A stretch of DNA of 30,904 nt, taken from the NCBI GenBank assembly GCA_003550305.1, contig QKYT01000025.1:1-30904 (forward strand). The letters run 5' to 3'. Below, in pieces: positions 30,756-30,904 of the stretch; the first letter of the stretch is position 1; every line of letters begins with the position of its first letter. Source of the stretch: Glomus cerebriforme. Lineage: Eukaryota; Glomeromycota; Glomeromycetes; Glomerales; Glomeraceae. Below the pieces are notes generated by a model that saw nothing but the letters and a program-made list of their open reading frames with translations, did no database searches and had not been told where the DNA came from. Position numbers and translations under genes: made by a program.

Positions 30756-30904
30756 AAAGTTGAACTGGAGTTTTAATTTGATGTTTTTTTTTTTTTTACT
30801 TGAAATGTTAAATTTTATTATTATCCATATTTTCATTATCGTTATGTAGTTTATTTTGTACTTCAAGCTACTGGTAATTAATAAAGTATTAGCTACATCG
30901 AGTT
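30756..30904. other. 3' flank of the broken papain-fold gene
   Basis: AT-rich tail with a T run at about 30783-30798. No further gene before the window ends. Confidence 0.4.

Overview
The window looks like nuclear DNA from an arbuscular mycorrhizal fungus (Glomeromycotina, most like Rhizophagus). It is strongly AT-rich, with short GT..AG introns (about 70-125 bp) and long gene-poor spacers holding small inverted-repeat elements. The genes belong to families that are hugely expanded in these fungi: Sel1-repeat proteins, TKL-like kinases with a CxxC...CxxC linker, F-box and F-box/LRR proteins, a small SAM methyltransferase starting MGN, and a TRANK1-type UvrD helicase. No long gene order is shared with a known system, so the assignment rests on protein style and gene structure.

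Layout. 1-384 is a cluster of CATTTG/CAAATG motifs and AT-rich DNA. 385-2163 (-) is an intronless 592-aa protein with an Smr-like domain followed by Sel1 repeats. 2164-6107 is a 3.9-kb spacer with several inverted-repeat elements, including a good TA-flanked MITE candidate. 6108-10301 (+) is a large Sel1-repeat/protein-kinase gene: 25 Sel1 repeats, 24 of them arranged as twelve 216-bp dimers, then a four-cysteine linker and a kinase domain split by one 76-bp intron. One missing base at about 6560 breaks its frame. 10302-11723 is a spacer with two inverted-repeat structures and one undetermined base. 11724-12725 (+) is an F-box protein. 12726-14775 is mostly non-coding, with a small foldback and one doubtful ORF. 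14776-15834 (-) is a four-exon methyltransferase (273 aa). It lies head to head, across 838 bp, with a three-exon F-box/LRR gene at 16673-18821 (+, 656 aa). 18822-20912 is spacer with a possible EF-hand relic. 20913-28192 (+) is a twelve-exon gene for a 2,124-aa superfamily 1 helicase. 28193-29889 is spacer. 29890-30755 (+) is a broken papain-fold (LRAT/PPPDE-like) gene.

How they fit together. Nothing here is an operon. The genes are independent members of expanded families. By family knowledge, Sel1 arrays are binding scaffolds, Sel1-kinases are probable signalling proteins, F-box proteins are SCF ubiquitin-ligase adaptors, and the helicase is a nucleic-acid ATPase with added TPR, zinc-finger-like and IQ-like parts. 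The most notable items are the higher-order Sel1 dimer array joined to a kinase, the Smr-Sel1 fusion, the multi-domain helicase with its tandem IQ-like tail, and the decayed papain-fold gene. All exon boundaries were placed by hand from splice motifs and reading-frame continuity; there is no transcript evidence.
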